Shown: positions 23,488-36,516, numbered from the stretch's first letter. The stretch is DNA of 64,000 nt from Pleurodeles waltl (GCF_031143425.1 NC_090445.1:816680317-816744316), one strand, 5' to 3'. Made by a program: numbers and translations. The notes: a model not told the origin generated them from the sequence alone.

Positions 23488-25800
23488 CTGTGTCTTCACA
23501 GAAGGAGACAGAGACGTGCGCAGTGAGCTTTAGAGGTATTGTGTATGAGTGTTTAATAGGATGGCAGCGAACACAACCAAAATGAAAAAGAAGAATCTGA
23601 TCATTTTGCAAGTGTGAAAATGAATTCAGGAAGGCACTGTGAATACATGGGGGACTGATGAGAGTTTTCTCAAGGAGGTTCAACAATCTACTACAAACAT
23701 AAGGCCTGATGTATAAAGATTGCATTCACAAAATTTGGTCCCAAATTGTGCACCCATATTTTTGCAAAGGCAACTTAATTTGTCTAACCAAGCTATGTAC
23801 GAAAAGGTTAGTTCCAAACTACTGAATCATAGGGGGGTCCAGAATGACCTTCATATTTAATATTATTTAGTTTGATTACACTTCAGAGTTTGTGATGACA
23901 TATCAGTTTTACATTAGACCCTATGATAAAAAACATGGATTATACATCAGTTATAGCTAAAGCACTAGGAGAAAAAATTTCTGATCTGGATAATGGTATT
24001 AAGGAGACTACAAAGGGCATAAGTAAGGTACAAGTGTCTGAACACTTTAAAGCAGGTAGGCTCAAAATTAGCAAGAACAGACTAAAGCATATTGCCTATG
24101 CTGTCTAAATATCACAATGATATGATAATGAAATTGAAAAGAAGTCATTTATCATGGCATACAATTTTGGTTGCCAAAAAGAGCAAATGAATTAACCTGA
24201 ACAGAGAGGTATAGAGCGTGAACCCCAATCTTGTCAGACAGAGTCCCTGATGTAACACACCTATGAAAATTGTTAATAATTTTGTCATTCCAGAGGACTT
24301 TTTTACATGTCAAAAAATTACAAACAGCAAAAGCAGTAGACTTCCTTCCATCAATAGTTCTGGCTTATGCATTACCGCTGAAAGTAGACAGTGGGAGCTA
24401 GGAAAAACTGTGGAATTAAAATAGCACATGGCCCGTTCGGAGATACATAAATACATTTTCTACAACAGTACAGAAAGCAATGTGGAAAGAGAATAGCTTT
24501 AATAGATCTACTGAAGAAACAACATATAAATGGATTAAATCTCAAGACAGAAGACAATGCTGAGTATTTTTCATCCATTGCTGATTTAGGAAACAGGATT
24601 GTTGGGACAGAAATCTTCCCTGCATGGTGTGCAGTCATAAACTCTGCCCTGAGTGCCCAATTGTGAGTAACTGCCATCCTAGTTTTTGGGTCTTTCTCCC
24701 CAGTCTCCAACTAATCTAGCATCTGAGTGAAGGCCTAGGCCTCACCTTGAGTCCATTCTTGGAGCTGTGCTGGACCTTTCCTGGACCTGGAGGGGTGCAT
24801 CAATAGTGCTCTGTATGATGATAGGGGAGTACTGTCCCTGTTATGGGTTCAAGCTTGTAGTGCAGTGGTGACAGCATAAGGTAATTTGAAGTAGTCCTAG
24901 TGAATCACAGACCTTTATGTGAGCATCACAGGAGTAGTGACCTACTGACCCACTTTTGGTAAGTGCTCCTGCTATGGATGAACCCAGATTCCCAAGCACA
25001 TTTCTGTGTGTATGTCTACGTGAACCGAGTGAAGGAGATATGTTGCCCCATAATATTGTTTCAAAAATATTGTAGGACACAAATATTGTGATTTGAATAA
25101 TATCATTATATAGAATATCAGGGGTATGACTAACGTTGTTGTAATGAATATTATTGTTTATGAGTTTAAGTACATGTTTTTGACTCTGTTAATTTCAGTA
25201 ATTTATGTTATATTTTGCAATATAGTTGGCTTTATCAGGACATAGATTTGGGAGTAACTTTTATTATTATTTTCTTAAAGTTTATTCTTTATTTTTAGTT
25301 TTTCTGAGAAATAAATGAAATGTTTTAGTCATATTTTTAAAACATTAATACATATTTAAGAACGCTAGATATGGTGTTTACATATTATGTTCTACTTTGT
25401 TTTTCTATTTCTTTTACTTTTGTTTATTGCATTGTTATTTGGGTATTTATGTCTATATACAATGTTATTTTTGCAAATTCTCTTTTAAATGGCATTTTGG
25501 TAATTTATGTTTCATTTATTGGTATATATTAATTTATTTTATTTTCATACTTGTTTTTAGAAAAGTTAAAACTTACCTTGGAAATAGAATTTTATGTAAA
25601 GTTTTTTAATTTTAGTTTTCTAGTTTTTTTAAATGTATGTGTGAAACTGTTTATAGATGACTCTTTTATAGTGAAATTTTCTGTTTTGGTAGATTTTTTA
25701 AATTTGCATCTGTCATTTATGTGTATTGTATTATCCATTCTTGGGTTACCTTTTCAATCTTTTACTATTTATTGTCACGTTTAGTTCTATAGTTTTCAAC
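23488..25800. other. No gene seen; lone GGCCTGATGTA end at 23702
   Basis: About 2.3 kb, becoming strongly AT-rich after 25080. AAGGCCTGATGTATAAAG at 23701 resembles the left end of the MITE at 9275, but I found no matching right end. Short frames show no domain. Confidence 0.4.
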
Positions 25801-25810
25801 TTTGTGACAC

Positions 25811-26435
25811 CTCCAAAGTCAAAAACGTTCCCTTATGTGTGGGATAGTAATTATTATATCCAACCCCTAAACTCCAACACTTTCCCCAGTGTGGTTAAGT
25901 TTGAAAAGGAAATAGCAAATCTTCCCCCCACCCAAAGTCCAACACTTTCCTTAATTTGGTTAATTTTGGAGCGGGAATAGTATATCTGCCCCTCTCAAAG
26001 TCCAACAAGTTCCTCAATATGGTTAAATGTTGATTGAAAATTATAAATGTGTCCCCAGCAATGTCTAAAACATTCTCAAATGTGGGTAAATTTGAGGTTG
26101 GAGTAGTAAATTTGGCCCAAAGTCCCAGCACTTTCCTCAATGTGACTAAATTTGGAGTGGAAATAGTAGGTCTGACCTTCTCAAAGACCTTCCCCTAATG
26201 TGGCTCAGTTTGGAGTGGGAACAGTAAATCTAATGTCCCAAACGTCTAACACTTTCCTCAGTGTGGCTAAGTTGTAGTAGGAATAGCAATTGTGAACTCC
26301 CCAAAGTGCTAACGCTTTCCCCAGTGTGGCTAATTTTGGAGTTGGAATAGTAAATTTGGCCTTCCAAATTCCAACACTTTCGACGGTGTGGATAGGTTTG
26401 GCTTAGAAAAAGTAAAGTTCATCTTCGTAAAGTGA
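25811..26435. repeat. Minisatellite, about 10 units of roughly 57-65 bp
   Basis: Diverged tandem units share AAAGTCCAACACTTTCC, then CAGTGTGGCTAA, then TTTGGAGTGGGAATAGTAA, ending in pyrimidine-rich TCTGCCC. Units begin near 25870, 25934, 25997, 26060, 26119, 26183, 26240, 26303 and 26366, with partial copies at both ends. The flanks are AT-rich. Confidence 0.85.
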
Positions 26436-26439
26436 AGTC

Positions 26440-27274
26440 ATTTTACTTATATATTTACTAACATTTATATTCTTAAGGTATTTAGCTATTCACATTTTTT
26501 AAATACTATACACATTTCCTTAATACATCTTTTAATATACAATTTTTAATTCTATTATTTTAAAACAGTCACACTTTACTATAACATATTTTTTTATTAA
26601 CATCAAATATTAGTTTGTTTTTAGTGCAAAAATACTATTTTACATATAATAAACATATAATACATACATTTGTATATGATAAAATACAATTTTTGTAAAC
26701 TTGATCTATAGTAAGTTTTTTGATGTATTTAATTTTTTCACATTACCTTCATTTTATACTTTCCTAGAAATTACAAATTACTGTACAAATGATTAGTATT
26801 CGTATTTGTTTTTATATATATATATGCATTTAAATGTATTTTGTGATCTCTTCAGCAATAGAATACATGATGTATTATTTTTTCTGTCCATTTGCTGCCA
26901 TTTTTTTCCACTTGATTAATTTTGTACTCTATTTTCATCATTTTGGGCTGTTTCTGGACTATTCTTCCAAGGTTTCCCATCCTTGCTCTCCAGTTCAGGT
27001 AACAGCCATTTACAGTTTCTTTCTGAAGGGTTCGAGTTTGTGGGAGATGTTAAGGGATATTTAGGGCAGTATTTTTTTTTAGTTAACTATATTTTACTTT
27101 ACTGTTTGTTAGCATAATCAATTTTAGGTACTTTATGTTAGTTCAGTAGGCCTTATTGGAAGTTATTAGTAGATTTGTATGCACTTTGTCAGCATTTTAT
27201 ATGAATTTATGAGTTCTTCTAATGATTTATGACTGTGCTGTGTTTTATAAGTGGGGTTTCAGTGTTGTTTGGGT
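26440..27274. other. AT-rich DNA without genes
   Basis: About 800 bases of AT-rich sequence with a short (TA)n run at 26813-26825. Nothing else recognised. Confidence 0.5.
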
Positions 27275-27929
27275 AGGCCTCATTATGAATTTTGCAGGCT
27301 GACAATAAGACCCCCATGGTGGCGGCCACCAAAAGTCCCACATGTTTGTAGTCATATAGAATGCCGTATTATGAGATACACGGGCAGGAATGCAGAAAAC
27401 CCACCATAATGGCAACACCCCCAGGACTCTGGAGGGTGAGAAAGAGGAAGTTCTGCCACCAGCACCGCCGGCCTGTCAAAAATCCTCCAAAGCAATTATG
27501 ACCCACAACTCTCAATAGCAGTTCTCCGATGGCAGAAAACCAATGGCATTATGAACAGCAGTGGTCGGTGGTCTACACAGTAATACACTACACCACATTG
27601 GATAGTTTGAATTCCACACACCTGACACGCATCCACACACCGACACACCTACAAACTGCACTATAAAGCACACCCCTTCACACTCCAAAAAGCGTTTGCA
27701 TCTAAACACGATAAATAGCTAAACAGAGGCCGCACACCAAAGTTAGGAACCATAGAGTAGACATCTCTCACCACTCCAAATACCACTCATCCCACACCTG
27801 CACATCATCATATCACACAATATTTTCTCCACACATCAGACACCCCACTCACAACACAGCACCCACACCTCATCACACTTTTTTTACCTCTTTGTGTCGT
27901 CCATCACTACCATGTCCCCACAAAAACAT

Positions 27930-28273
27930 CCCTGCTCATAGACGATGAGTTGAGGTTCATGGTGGATGAAATCATCAGATTAGAGCCACACCTTTTTATA
28001 GCCCAAGTCCAACAAACCTCAATTGCCAGGAAAATGAAGATGTGGCAAAACATAGTCAACAGAGTGCATTCTGTAGGCAGCTATCCATGCACAAAGGAGG
28101 ACATCAGGAAGAGGTGGAACGACCTTAGGGGGAAGGTCTGTTGTATGGCATCCAGGCACCAGCTGGCGGTCCAAAAGACTGGCAGTGGACCCCCACCTAC
28201 TCCCCCAACTTTCACATCATATGAAGAGGTGGTCTTAGACATCTTGACAGGCATACCTGGTAGAGTGGAGTCG
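27930..28273 (+). pseudogene. Myb/SANT-like Harbinger protein 1, DNA-binding exon
   Basis: The reading LLIDDELRFMVDEIIRLEPH leads into a trihelical Myb/SANT-type domain ending KEDIRKRWNDLRGKV, the conserved third helix of this family (similar to t-SNARE-domain-containing-1/NAIF1-like proteins). A linker with PPPTPPTFTSYEEVVLDI follows. The frame is open to a GTAAGG donor at 28274. No ATG lies in frame just upstream; the nearby ATG at 27913 is out of frame by one, so the start is lost or lies in an earlier exon. In Harbinger elements this protein binds element ends and carries the transposase to the nucleus. Confidence 0.7.
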
Positions 28274-29096
28274 GGTAAGGAACAACACTGGAAATGTCAC
28301 CCTAAAGATCTGTCTTTTATGCTCTTACCAGCCAACACACTCACCACCCCTGTGTCTAACTGTCCAAATACTCCTCTCTGCCATACCACAGGTCAACTAA
28401 ATTCACCTGGGTGCACAGTGTCTGTGTAAGGTGTGGGTAGTACAGGGACTGACAGCACTTTGACTCCCACCTGGCACTGTTCTACCACTAAGAAAAACAA
28501 AACAGTGTACCTCTATGAAAATAGCACTGCATGTCAACTACACAATCGACTCAACTCACCTGAATGACCCACAATCATACAGTCTAGGGCAATGACAGCA
28601 ATGCTATGGACATCTGCCAGTACAATACTACCAACACGCAGCTACTGCTGTGTCCTCTGCTAAAAATGGGCCTTTTACCTCCCATCACCCATTGATAGAT
28701 ACTCACCTTGGGGGAACACATTCTGTAGTGTACTGTTCCAGGTATAACCTAATATATGGCCAGGTGGAATGGTACTGCTAAACTGATGGACAGGTCAGTG
28801 TCCACTTTTCATTCTGTAGCTGTCTGGTGGCTCAATACTACACAGCAGCCCAGACATGCATCTATCAACAGGCCTCCAACTGCCAACCTAATCTGATATC
28901 CGGTAGCAAGGTGTATGACACAGGAATTTCCTGTATCCCATATAGCTGTACCCCAGATTTGAAAGCAGGTGCTACTGTCATATCAGGGGATCCAGTAAAG
29001 CCTTCTTGTACATGCCTCAAAGCATATCCATCTGTCAAAGTTTGATACCACATGTTGCATGGCAATCTGTAACTGTCCGTTCTACTTCTCCAACAG

Positions 29097-29956
29097 GTCA
29101 CCTACCCATTGTGAACATGGGGAGGACACCTGAGATAGCCACTCCCCCATGGATGAAGCCCTCAGTGAGGACAATACCACTGGATGTGAGGACAATGAGG
29201 ATGACTCTGGTCCATCTGGGATACTTGGTCAGTCTACACCTGTCAGCCTCACCTTGCCCACACCTACTCATCCCAGCTCTGTTGCTTCGACATCCCAGGC
29301 AACCATTCACCCCCAAACCAGTGTCCTAAGGACAGTTAATACCATCATGTGTCCCCCAGTACAGGTCCTAGAGTCACCACCATAGATTCCAGACAATGAA
29401 GGACCTGACACCAGTGGGAGTGGGCAAAATGTGCCAAGGGCACAGGCATGGGGGCAGAGTATATGGGAGGGATGGTGTGGGCCAGCGAATTGAGGCTGCT
29501 AGGGATACAACTGGTCAGAACACCATCTCCCAAGTCTTTGAAACCTACCAACAGACCCAAGGCATGATGGGGCATGTACTTGCCATGATGGGGGAGATCA
29601 AGCAGCTGCAGAGGGACAAAAACGAGGAAGGCATGCAAAAGTGAGAGGCCCAAAATGCCAACATGTCCTCCCTAACAGGGGTGCTGAGATACCTCAATAA
29701 CACTCTGAGTAGGTTATGGCAACCACAGCAGACCCCTTCCATTGGCCATGTTATATCAGGCCACTCTACATCTGTGGCAGCCAGTGGAATGGAGGCTCTG
29801 CAAGGGGAAGCACATGACTTGGATGCCCTTGCCTCTGTAGCTGAAGAACCCCCCGCAAAAAGGGACATCAACCTAAACATCCGGGAGGAGCAGATGCCAA
29901 GACCTCAACCACTGCCAGGAAGTGATCCTCTACTCATTGGTTCCCCTTGTGTGTGA
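29097..29956 (+). pseudogene. Myb/SANT-like Harbinger protein 1, C-terminal exon
   Basis: A pyrimidine-rich acceptor (CTACTTCTCCAACAG) ends at 29096. The exon has an acidic stretch (SEDNTTGCEDNEDDSGPSG), then a helical, probably coiled-coil part (HVLAMMGEIKQLQRDKNEEG) and a C-terminal segment ending IGSPCV. The parts lie in different frames (29149-29385, 29396-29644, 29663-29956), so at least two shifts are needed and the gene is broken. The 823-bp gap from 28274 reads as an intron. Confidence 0.5.
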
Positions 29957-31316
29957 CAGATGCACCCTGTTAGCTGTTTTATCACCACTCTCCATTTTCC
30001 GAAGGCAAAAGGACACTGGACTTGGGATTCCAAATGCTGTAGCATCGACCCTGATGATTACATCCATCATGACTCAACCCTTCACTGTTTGCACCATCTG
30101 ATTCTATTCCATTCCTTTAATCTACCTGTGCTCTTGGTTGAAAGTCATTTCTTTGCTATAGTGAATACTAAACTGTGAAAAATATTGCATAACATGATAT
30201 TCACATATGTTCTCATTTTCCAAAGTCCCATCTCACATGTACTGTTGAATCTGGGTCTGATACATGTAAAACTGTACAAATAGACACACTCCCTTTCTCA
30301 TTTAGTGCACTTTTCCGCACATAGGTTGACAACATGCAAAATATCACACAGGGCAGTATAGCTACACAATGTAATGCTTCTGCATAGGGGAAAATAACAA
30401 GAACCCCACAAAATACTGAAGTTAGGGACATGTCAGTGTTTGGCTATCCAAATAGTCAAACAGATTGGTTCAATGTTTCATCAGCTAAACCATTATCACA
30501 TTCCCATACAATACCTCCCAAATGGTCATACCCCATATTACTGACAGAGATCAGTACAACTGTCCCCAGTCAGGTAACCTTCCACTTACCATGGTACTGT
30601 ATCTGTAAGCATGCTAGTCACCTATGTCAGTCTTGACGCACATGCACAGTGGCCTGCAATGAGAAAACACAGTAACAGCTACATACAAGGCAAATAGTAT
30701 AATTATCAAACCAATGAGAAGGTTCAGGTGATGGAGTACACAGAATGACATGTGTCAGAGACACAAGGCCACACATTTGACACCATTGGACCCAGATAAC
30801 ATGGCGCACAGGTCTATTGTGTGGAACAGTACACTACCATCCCACTGTCCTGACAGTATGGGCATGGAATTTAGACACCACCAATATGATGCCATATAGT
30901 ACCTGGATCGATCGATGTTTACTTCACATGTCAGACCTGCAAATCCCACCAGCCTGTGACACAATTCAGAACTGACGACTTGAGGATGACCCTGTGAAGA
31001 AATCTGCAAAGTAAAAATGTAATACAAAAGGTATAGGCAGGTAATGGTAATGAAGACCCATAAAGACATGTTCTAAATACAATTGTCACACTCACTGTGC
31101 ACTGTCACAAACATTAACAAATGAGATCATCAAGATAGTCACAACTCCAGGTACAATTTTGCATGCACACCGGAGCTATGTATTGCTAAGCAACTAATGT
31201 GCTGTCTGATGGTCCTATGAAGACCTTTCACAAACATTTCTAAGCCCCACAAATTATCACTTAGTGAAGTATTATACAGAACTACACACACCTACAGTCA
31301 GCTGAAGTACTAATGT
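29957..31316. other. Non-coding spacer between convergent Myb 1 and transposase genes
   Basis: About 1.35 kb without a gene, RNA or Harbinger terminus. It is the shared 3' side of two convergent genes. Confidence 0.45.
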
Positions 31317-32386
31317 ATGAGATCTGCATGGCTTCATCCTCATTACTGTCATCCTCACTTGGCAATTTTGCATTCTCACCCACTGGAACTGCTGGCTCCC
31401 CCTCATCCGGTTTATATGGGATCTGAGGTTGTTGATAATGCGGCAGACAACAATGATGTGGCAGACTTTGGCGGGTTAGTAGAGGAGGGCTCCACCTGAC
31501 TTGTCAATGCAATGAAATCTGGCTTTTAGGAGCCCCAAAGTCTGCTCCACAACATGCCTTGTCCTTCCTTGGGCCTCATTTAAGTGACCTTGCCCTGCCG
31601 TGATTGGGTACCTCACTGGCGCCAACAACTAGGGACTGTTTCGGTAGCTAGAATCCCCTGTAAAGAACTGTTACATGTTTGTAGACAATAATATTGGACA
31701 TCCTTACGTTTGGCAGAAGACAGTAGATACTCATATCACCAATATGACTTACCAACCAACCAGGACCTCTCTGTGTACTGTTGTGTCATCATCTGTGGGA
31801 GATTGCTATTCCGCATGATGAAGGCATCATGAACTGAACCCGGGTACTTTGCACATACTTGGGAAATATAGAGGTCCGCCAAACAGACTACTTGGACATT
31901 TATGGAGCGGAAGTTCTTCCTGTTCTGATACACCTGATCATTGCCACTTGGGGGAACCAAGGCTGCATGGATTTAATCAACAGCTGCCACCACATATGGG
32001 ATGTGTCACGAAGCATGAAAATCTGCCTTCACATGGCCAAATCCTCACGCTGTGGAAATCTGATGTAGCTGTCAAGGTTTTTTAATAATGCAGAGAGTAC
32101 ATCCTTCAAGACCAGATTGAACATAGGCTGGGACATGCCTGCAGTTAGGACCCACGGTATTCTGAAAGGACCCTGTGGCTATGAAATACAGAACTGACAT
32201 GACTTGTACAATGGGTGGTAAGCTATTTAGATGACGAAAGGCATGCATCAAATCTGGCTTCAAATGACAACACAGATCCATGATTGTCTGCCTATCCAGG
32301 CAGTAGATCTGGATAACAAGTCGATCCTCCATGGTCTGTAGGTTTGCTAGTAGACGATACACTGGAGGTTGTCTGACCCTTCTCAT
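31317..32386 (-). pseudogene. PIF/Harbinger DDE transposase, broken
   Basis: The N-terminal frame (32386-32072) has RLVIQIYCLDRQTIMDLC and a helix-rich segment ending FIATGSFQ, as in HARBI1-type transposases. The catalytic DDE_4 domain follows: first Asp in VVAAVD (about 31980), second in PGSVHDAFI (HDAF at 31831-31820), and Glu in VVEQTFGLLKA (Glu codon 31547-31545). All three catalytic residues persist, but stops and frameshifts separate them. Residues FRSINVQVVCLADLY (31960-31736 frame) are strongly typical. The upstream side is interrupted by the LTR at 32453. Related to vertebrate HARBI1 but clearly mobile-element derived. Confidence 0.85.
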
Positions 32387-32452
32387 TAAAGAGTAACTAG
32401 ATAAAGGAAAACAAGAAGGTATGTTGATCAGTCATTGTGTCCATTGTACGTG

Positions 32453-35223
32453 TGTTAGAAAGTAGCCTCTTTCTAGCATGGTTACCCCCACTTTTGGCCT
32501 GTTTGTGAATGTGTGTGAATGTGTTTTTACTGTCTCGCTGGGATCCTGCTAACCAGGACCCCAGTGCGCACAGTTAAAAGCCTATTGGTCAGTGTGTTTT
32601 GCCTGTCTCACTGGGATCCTGCTAGCCAGGATCCCAGTGCTCATAGTTGTAGCCTATGTGTGTGTTGTCAGTAGTGGTTAACTGTGTCACTGAAGTTCTG
32701 CTAATCAGAACTTCAGTGCTTATGCTCTCGCTGCTTCCAAATTAGTCACTATAGTTTATTAACTTCATATTTCAATTCCAATTGGCACACTGGCCCCCCC
32801 TTATACGTCCCTAATATATTGTACCAAGGTACCCAGGGATTTGGGGTTCCAGGAGATCCTTATGGGCGGCAGCATTTCTTTTGCCACCCATAAGGAGCTC
32901 AGACAAACCCTTCTTCAGGACTGCCACTGCAACCTGTGTGAAATAGTGCACACACTATTTCACAGCCATTTTCACTGCACTTAAGTAACTTATAAATCAA
33001 CTATATGTCTAACCTTTTTTACTGAAGGCTAGGTGCAAAGTTACTAAGTGTGAGGGCACCCTTGTACTAGCAAAGGGGCCCCCACGCTGTCCAGGGCCAA
33101 TTCCCTAGACTTTGTGAGTGTGGGGATATCATTACACGTGTGCACTACACATAGGTCAATACCTATATGTAGCTATACCTATATGTAGCTTCAGAATGGT
33201 AACTCCGAATATGGCCATGTAAGGTGTCTAAGATCATGGAAGTGTCCCCCCATTCCAAATCTGGTATTGGGGAGGCAATCCCATGCATCCTGGGGGCTCC
33301 ACCATGGACCCCCAGTACTGCCAAACCAGCTCTCCGAGGCTTGCACTGCAGCTACAGCTGCTGCGGCCTCACAGTCAGGTTTATGCTCTCCTAGGGTCGG
33401 AGCAACTCAGTCCCAGGAAGGCAAAACAAAGCATTTCCTTTGGGAGGATGGTGTTACTCCCTCTCCCTTTGGAAATAGGTGTTACAGGCTTGGGAGGGGT
33501 GGCCTCCCAGAGCCTCTGGAAATGCTTTGAAGGGCACAGATGGTGCACTCCCTGCATAAGCCAGTCTATACTGGTTCAGGGACCACTCCCCTGTCCATCA
33601 CCACCCCAGGGGTGTTACCCAGAGCTCCTCCAGTGTGTCCCTGGCATTAGCCATCTTGTTTTCCAAGGTGTGGGGACACTCTGGAGATCTCTGAGTGGCC
33701 AGTGCCAGCAGGTGACATCAGAGACCCCTCCTGATAGGTGCCTACCTGGTTAGGTAGCCAATTCCCCTCTCAGGGCTATTTAGGGTCTCTCCTGTGGGTT
33801 CCTTTTCAGATTCAGCTAGCAAGATTCCACCTGGAATCTTCTACAACTCCTGCTTCATCCTCTGACCATCGGATCAACCGCAGCCTGTTCCAGGAACCAC
33901 TGTAACTGCAACAAAGTATCCAGGAAGGCTACTGTGACTCTGCAACTCCAGCTCAAGCCAGCAACTGCAACAGTTTCCAAGGTGTGCACGCTCTGAGGAC
34001 TCCCTGTCTTCACCCTGCACCAGAAGGACTGAAGAAATCTCCCGTGGAGTGACCTGCTAAGATGACAACCGGTTCTCTGGGACTTCTTTCCTGACGACGA
34101 GCTTGCTCCCTGGAATACAGGTGGTGGACCCCTTCGACCCAGACTGTCCTAAGGTCCAGCTGTCCAAATTTGGCGGAGGTAAGAGCTTGCCTACCCTGTG
34201 TACTGTGTCATCTCTAGCTCCTGAGGCCTCTGTGCATTATTTGCAAGAATCCTTCATGCATAGCCTGGCCCGGTCCCCAGCAGTCTATCCTGTGATGCTC
34301 AACTCGCTGAGTTGTTCTCTGGAGGCGCGGGACCTTCTTTTGTAGTGCTGCAGCATCCACAATAAGCACCTTTCATGTCCCTGTGTTCTAGGACCCCCAT
34401 CGGTGCTGCCTAGTCATCTGTGGGTTCCCAATAAACCGCAACATTGCCTGAACCAAGTGTTGTTGGATGAATCCAACACTGCAACTCGCCTGCATCCAAC
34501 ATCTCGATGTGGGACATCCTTTGCATCATGCAGGAACCCGCAGCCATCTTCTTTGGTGCTCTTCTACAGACTTCTTCCAACCGGAGAATCCTCTTTTTCA
34601 CCATCTTCTAGGTTGACAGGGGCTCCTGTCCTTCCTGGAATCATCTGCAACTTCTGGACTTGGTCTCCCCTCTTTACAGGTCTTCAGGTACAAGAATCCA
34701 CCATTTTTTGCTTGCAGTCTTGCTTGTTTCTTGCAATAACTCTTACCACGACCTTTGTGGTTTTCTTACACTCCCAGTGCCCCACTACACACTACACTTG
34801 CCTAGGGGAAAATCTGTGATTCACATTCCACTTTCTTAGTATATGGTTTGACTTGCCCCCAGGCCTATTTCTTCCTATTGTGACTATTTACTTACCTAAT
34901 TTTGGTCTCTAGTGTATAATACTTCCCTCCAGAAGGAGTATTGCCTCTAAGACATTTTTGGCCTTGTGTCACTAAAATAAAGTACCTTTATTTTTGGTAA
35001 CACTGAGTATTGTCTTTTATTGTGTATACATACTGTGTAACTATAGTGGTATTGCAGGAGCTTTGCATGTCTCGTAGTTCAACCTAAGCTGCTCTGCTAC
35101 AGCTACCTCTAACAGCCTAAGCTGCTAGAACACTAATTATATTTCACTAATAAGGGATAAATGGACCTGGTATAAGGTGTAAGTACCTAGGGTACCCACT
35201 ACAAACCAGGCCAGCCTCCTACA
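32453..35223 (+). mobile_element. 2.77-kb LTR (solo) inserted beside the transposase
   Basis: It starts TGTTAGAAAGTAGCC and ends CCAGCCTCCTACA, with hexamers TACGTG (32447-32452) and TTCGTG (35224-35229) flanking, one mismatch. Near the 5' end are three diverged copies of an inverted motif GGATCCTGCTAGCCAGGATCC / CACTGGGATCC...CCCAGTG (32535-32730). AAATAAAGTACC at about 34977 is a polyadenylation signal in plus orientation. No gag-pol lies within or beside it, so it is a solo LTR or a very short non-autonomous unit. Frames up to 156 codons inside it have no known domain. I recall this family as abundant in newt DNA. Confidence 0.75.
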
Positions 35224-35893
35224 TTCGTGTGGATGCACATACGTCACACGATGCGTGAACATGCTATTTGACATAGTTAAACATGGTACACAGGACATAC
35301 CTAGGTAAATGAAGGTCTATTGCTGCAATATCATCCCCTTACCTGATTATGACTAGTAAATGGATACAACTGTCACTGAAAGTCTCAGTGATAATGACAT
35401 TCATATCATGTTTCACATATGATAGACACTAATACCATCCATTAAATTGCCATGATAGTGCAGGGCATGACACTGATGTTACATAACTCACATATAATGT
35501 ATCTCACAACATTTATATAAAATTGGATTTTAAATACATTGTTGCTCAAAGACAGCACTGAAAACTATGGCACAGATATGTTTCTGATCTTGTGGCACAT
35601 CTTTATTAGGACTTTTCCAAACATCTAAGGACCTTAAAATGGCAGCTGTCTGACCTACTATACTGGACATTAGGAAATCACCACACTCGCTGGCGGAAGA
35701 TCTCATGGCTGTAGGTGGAACACATTGCTGTCTTTGGCGGTCTTGGGCCAATAGCGAAGACCGCCAGTGGTGACGGTGTCTTCATGGTGGAAATGACCAC
35801 CATTTCATACTTCATCTCTCACTTGACTCCTGATACTGCTGTCAGCAAGACCCTCACGACTTGAGCTGCTGTGTACTGCTTCTGGGAGCAATC
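35224..35893. promoter_or_regulatory. Intergenic region between divergent Harbinger genes; possible shared promoter
   Basis: This spacer lies between the transposase side (minus) and Myb gene 2 (plus). At 35735-35805 are CCGCC/GGCGG words like those near Harbinger ends (TTTGGCGGTCTTGGGCC, AGACCGCCAGTGGTGACGG). A minus-strand frame (35751-35530, MAQDRQRQQCVPPTAMRSSA...) could be an upstream exon of the transposase unit, but I do not recognise it. No TATA box is convincing. Confidence 0.35.
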
Positions 35894-36007
35894 ATGCCAT
35901 GTCTTACAGGTGATAGGTCCCCTGCCTTCTCACCTGAGGCTCTTGAGAAGCTGGTGGAGGAGGTCCTGCCCGTGTATGAACAGCTCTATGGTGCACCAGA
36001 GGAGCAG
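35894..36007 (+). pseudogene. Myb/SANT-like Harbinger protein 2, exon 1
   Basis: The ATG at 35894 opens MPCLTGDRSPAFSPEALEKL, then VEEVLPVYEQLYGAPEEQ, the first helix of a Myb/SANT-like domain different from protein 1. The exon ends at 36007 before a good donor, GTAAGC. The sequence joins in frame with the exon at 36517. Role as for protein 1: element-end binding and transposase import, known from zebrafish Harbinger work. Confidence 0.65.
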
Positions 36008-36516
36008 GTAAGCACAAATATTTCCTTATCCCAAGCATACTTTGTAAAACTAAGCTAAGGCTGATGGGCAACGTTTCCGAATGTGTGCTTAACGTTTGTA
36101 GGGAGCCAAAGTTGTGATAGAATGGGATGAGTACCTGGTCATGTACTGCCATTTGGTGACAGATTGTGAGTCCTGAGACATTGTGGAGAGTATTTGATGT
36201 ATGTTTCCTGACCTACCTTGAAACTGTTGCACAAGGTTAGTGGAGTCGGTATATCAGACTCCTCATGAAATTGCATATTTGCAAATGCGTTTGCTGTCTG
36301 GTCATATGTGATGACATGACAGTTGGTGCTGGAGATGCATGTTATCTGCCTGTTTCATCCTCACATGTGGCCTGACTGCATATGCTCATGTATCAGTGGA
36401 GGGGATGTTAATGACGGTCTGTGTTTGGCTTATTGTACCCACTAGTTATAACCCTGCCTGTTGTAGTATGGTACATGTGGACATGACATACTTTTTTATC
36501 TATGTCATCCATGCAG

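Noticed and set aside
25811..26435. CRISPR-like array
   Set aside because: The repeats are diverged tandem units without unique spacers, in vertebrate DNA.
31317..32386. Host HARBI1 gene
   Set aside because: The frame is broken and embedded among Harbinger Myb-like genes and ends, so it is an element transposase rather than the domesticated gene.
33283..33753. 156-codon plus frame in the 2.77-kb LTR
   Set aside because: No domain; the LTR has typical non-coding layout and frames are not supported by any known motif.
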